Positions 63,434 to 64,000 of a stretch of 64,000 bases of DNA are shown here, in pieces (the stretch's first letter is position 1; each line of letters begins with the position of its first letter). The notes below the pieces were generated by a model, which did no database searches, was not told where the DNA came from, and saw nothing but the letters and a program-made list of their open reading frames with translations. The stretch comes from Pseudomonas pseudonitroreducens (GTDB taxonomy: Bacteria; Pseudomonadota; Gammaproteobacteria; Pseudomonadales; Pseudomonadaceae). The position numbers and the translations under genes were made by a program. The stretch lies in assembly GCF_021603645.1 (NCBI RefSeq), contig NZ_BQHJ01000003.1:248001-312000 (forward strand). The letters run 5' to 3'.

Positions 63434-64000
63434 TCAGCGACCTTCGCTGTCCTTCCACTTGTTCATCAGGGTATTGGAAACCAGGCTCTCGTCGAGCAGC
63501 TTCTTCGCCGTCTCCACGCCGGCCACCGGCAGCCCGGCAGGGTCGAGCAGGCCGATCTGCACCAGCACGCTGGCCTGGTCCCAGTGGATGTGCTCGTGGC
63601 ACAGCTTGTCGCCGCGGAAGCGGATCACCCCGAGCATGGGGATCTCCACGTACTTGCCGGTGGGCGCTACGCCGGGGAGCATCCAGTCGATTTCGCTGGA
63701 GTGGGTGAAGCACATGACGAACTCGTCCACCACCTGCAGCGCGCCGACAGTGCGGGAGATCGGCACCAGCTTCATGTCCGGCGGATTGCCGTGGACGAAG
63801 TGGTTGCGATAGAAGCGCGCCAGTTCGTCCTGGCCGACGCCGCCAGTCATGGTCGGGATGTGGTTGACGTAAGGCTGGGCGACCATGGTCGCCATGGTGG
63901 CGGGCACGTCGCGGGCGGCGAATTCGTGATGGATGTGATCTTCCCACAGCTGCGACAGGTCGAAGTCCGGGCCGATCTCGCGCTTGAGTGCGCCGATGCT
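63434..64000 (-). CDS. SnoaL-like (NTF2 fold) protein, 5' end outside the window
   Basis: At least 189 codons; the frame stays open to the window edge, so the N-terminus is missing. The visible part begins SIGALKREIGPDFDLSQLWEDH and includes HHEFAARDVPATMATM, the typical start of an NTF2/SnoaL domain, then YVNHIPTMTGG, FRGDKLCHEHIHWDQASVLVQIG. Internal ATG/GTG codons at about 63907 are not the true start. Members of this group are small ester cyclases or binding proteins; no function is claimed. Confidence 0.8.
   Translation of the reverse strand, partial: SIGALKREIGPDFDLSQLWEDHIHHEFAARDVPATMATMVAQPYVNHIPTMTGGVGQDELARFYRNHFVHGNPPDMKLVPISRTVGALQVVDEFVMCFTHSSEIDWMLPGVAPTGKYVEIPMLGVIRFRGDKLCHEHIHWDQASVLVQIGLLDPAGLPVAGVETAKKLLDESLVSNTLMNKWKDSEGR

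Noticed and set aside
62607-63947. Single 446-codon minus-strand protein spanning the secreted hypothetical protein and beyond
   Set aside because: The part upstream of 63407 is out of frame with the SnoaL-like gene. A signal peptide and AGGAG define a separate start at 63407.

Overview
This window is chromosomal DNA of a Pseudomonas, most likely from the P. aeruginosa / P. citronellolis / P. nitroreducens side of the genus. The evidence is the high GC content, the alginate genes, the nar/moa/dau/aap gene sets that closely match P. aeruginosa families, and about ten copies of the Pseudomonas REP sequence (GTAGGAGCGAGCTTGCTCGC...). Nothing points to a phage, plasmid, insertion sequence, CRISPR array, rRNA or tRNA.

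Layout. (1) 1-4481, minus strand: the start of the alginate operon (algD, alg8, alg44, 5' part of algK). Upstream of algD is a roughly 1.1 kb AT-rich, gene-free control region with an exact AlgR box. (2) 5567-8220: yaaA (peroxide stress) and a PIN-PhoH ATPase. (3) 8504-14331, plus: molybdenum cofactor genes moaC-moaD-moaE and moaB-moeA, then ubiU-ubiV-ubiT for oxygen-independent ubiquinone synthesis. (4) 14458-29347: a DGC-type zinc-binding protein, the nitrate-sensing pair narX/narL, and divergently narK1-narK2-narG-narH-narJ-narI-parvulin-moaA. Regions 3 and 4 together form a compact anaerobic nitrate respiration block: transporters, enzyme, chaperone, cofactor, quinone pool and regulators. 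A palindromic NarL site and an Anr/FNR-type box lie in the narX/narK1 gap.

(5) 29905-34072: amino-acid binding protein, dauR, dauA and dauB (D-arginine to L-arginine racemization). (6) 34246-43093, minus: chemoreceptor, DEAD-box helicase (rhlB type), M19 dipeptidase, cNMP-domain diguanylate cyclase, acyl-CoA synthetase, carboxylesterase. (7) 43607-48874, plus: general L-amino-acid ABC transporter (aapJQMP type) behind a sigma-54-type promoter with a structured leader, then phosphatidylcholine synthase. (8) 49077-54885: GlxA-type AraC regulator, SnoaL-like protein, two GST-fold proteins, a GIY-YIG protein, a DUF4344 metallopeptidase and the nucleoid protein YejK. (9) 55001-64000: TAXI-type binding protein, sbcD-sbcC-AAC(6')-like acetyltransferase, a Dps protein with a histone-H1-like Lys/Ala/Pro tail, a secreted hypothetical protein and a truncated SnoaL-like protein.

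Most of the window is ordinary Pseudomonas core genome. The points most worth checking are a REP subfamily with a 14-nt insertion at the hairpin apex (three loci), an attenuator-like leader in front of moaB with two possible Shine-Dalgarno-sequestering hairpins, the structured sigma-54 leader of the aap operon, the Dps-H1 tail fusion, the chromosomal AAC(6')-like gene, and several unexplained palindromes. Start sites were chosen from ribosome binding sites and family N-termini; no database search was run.
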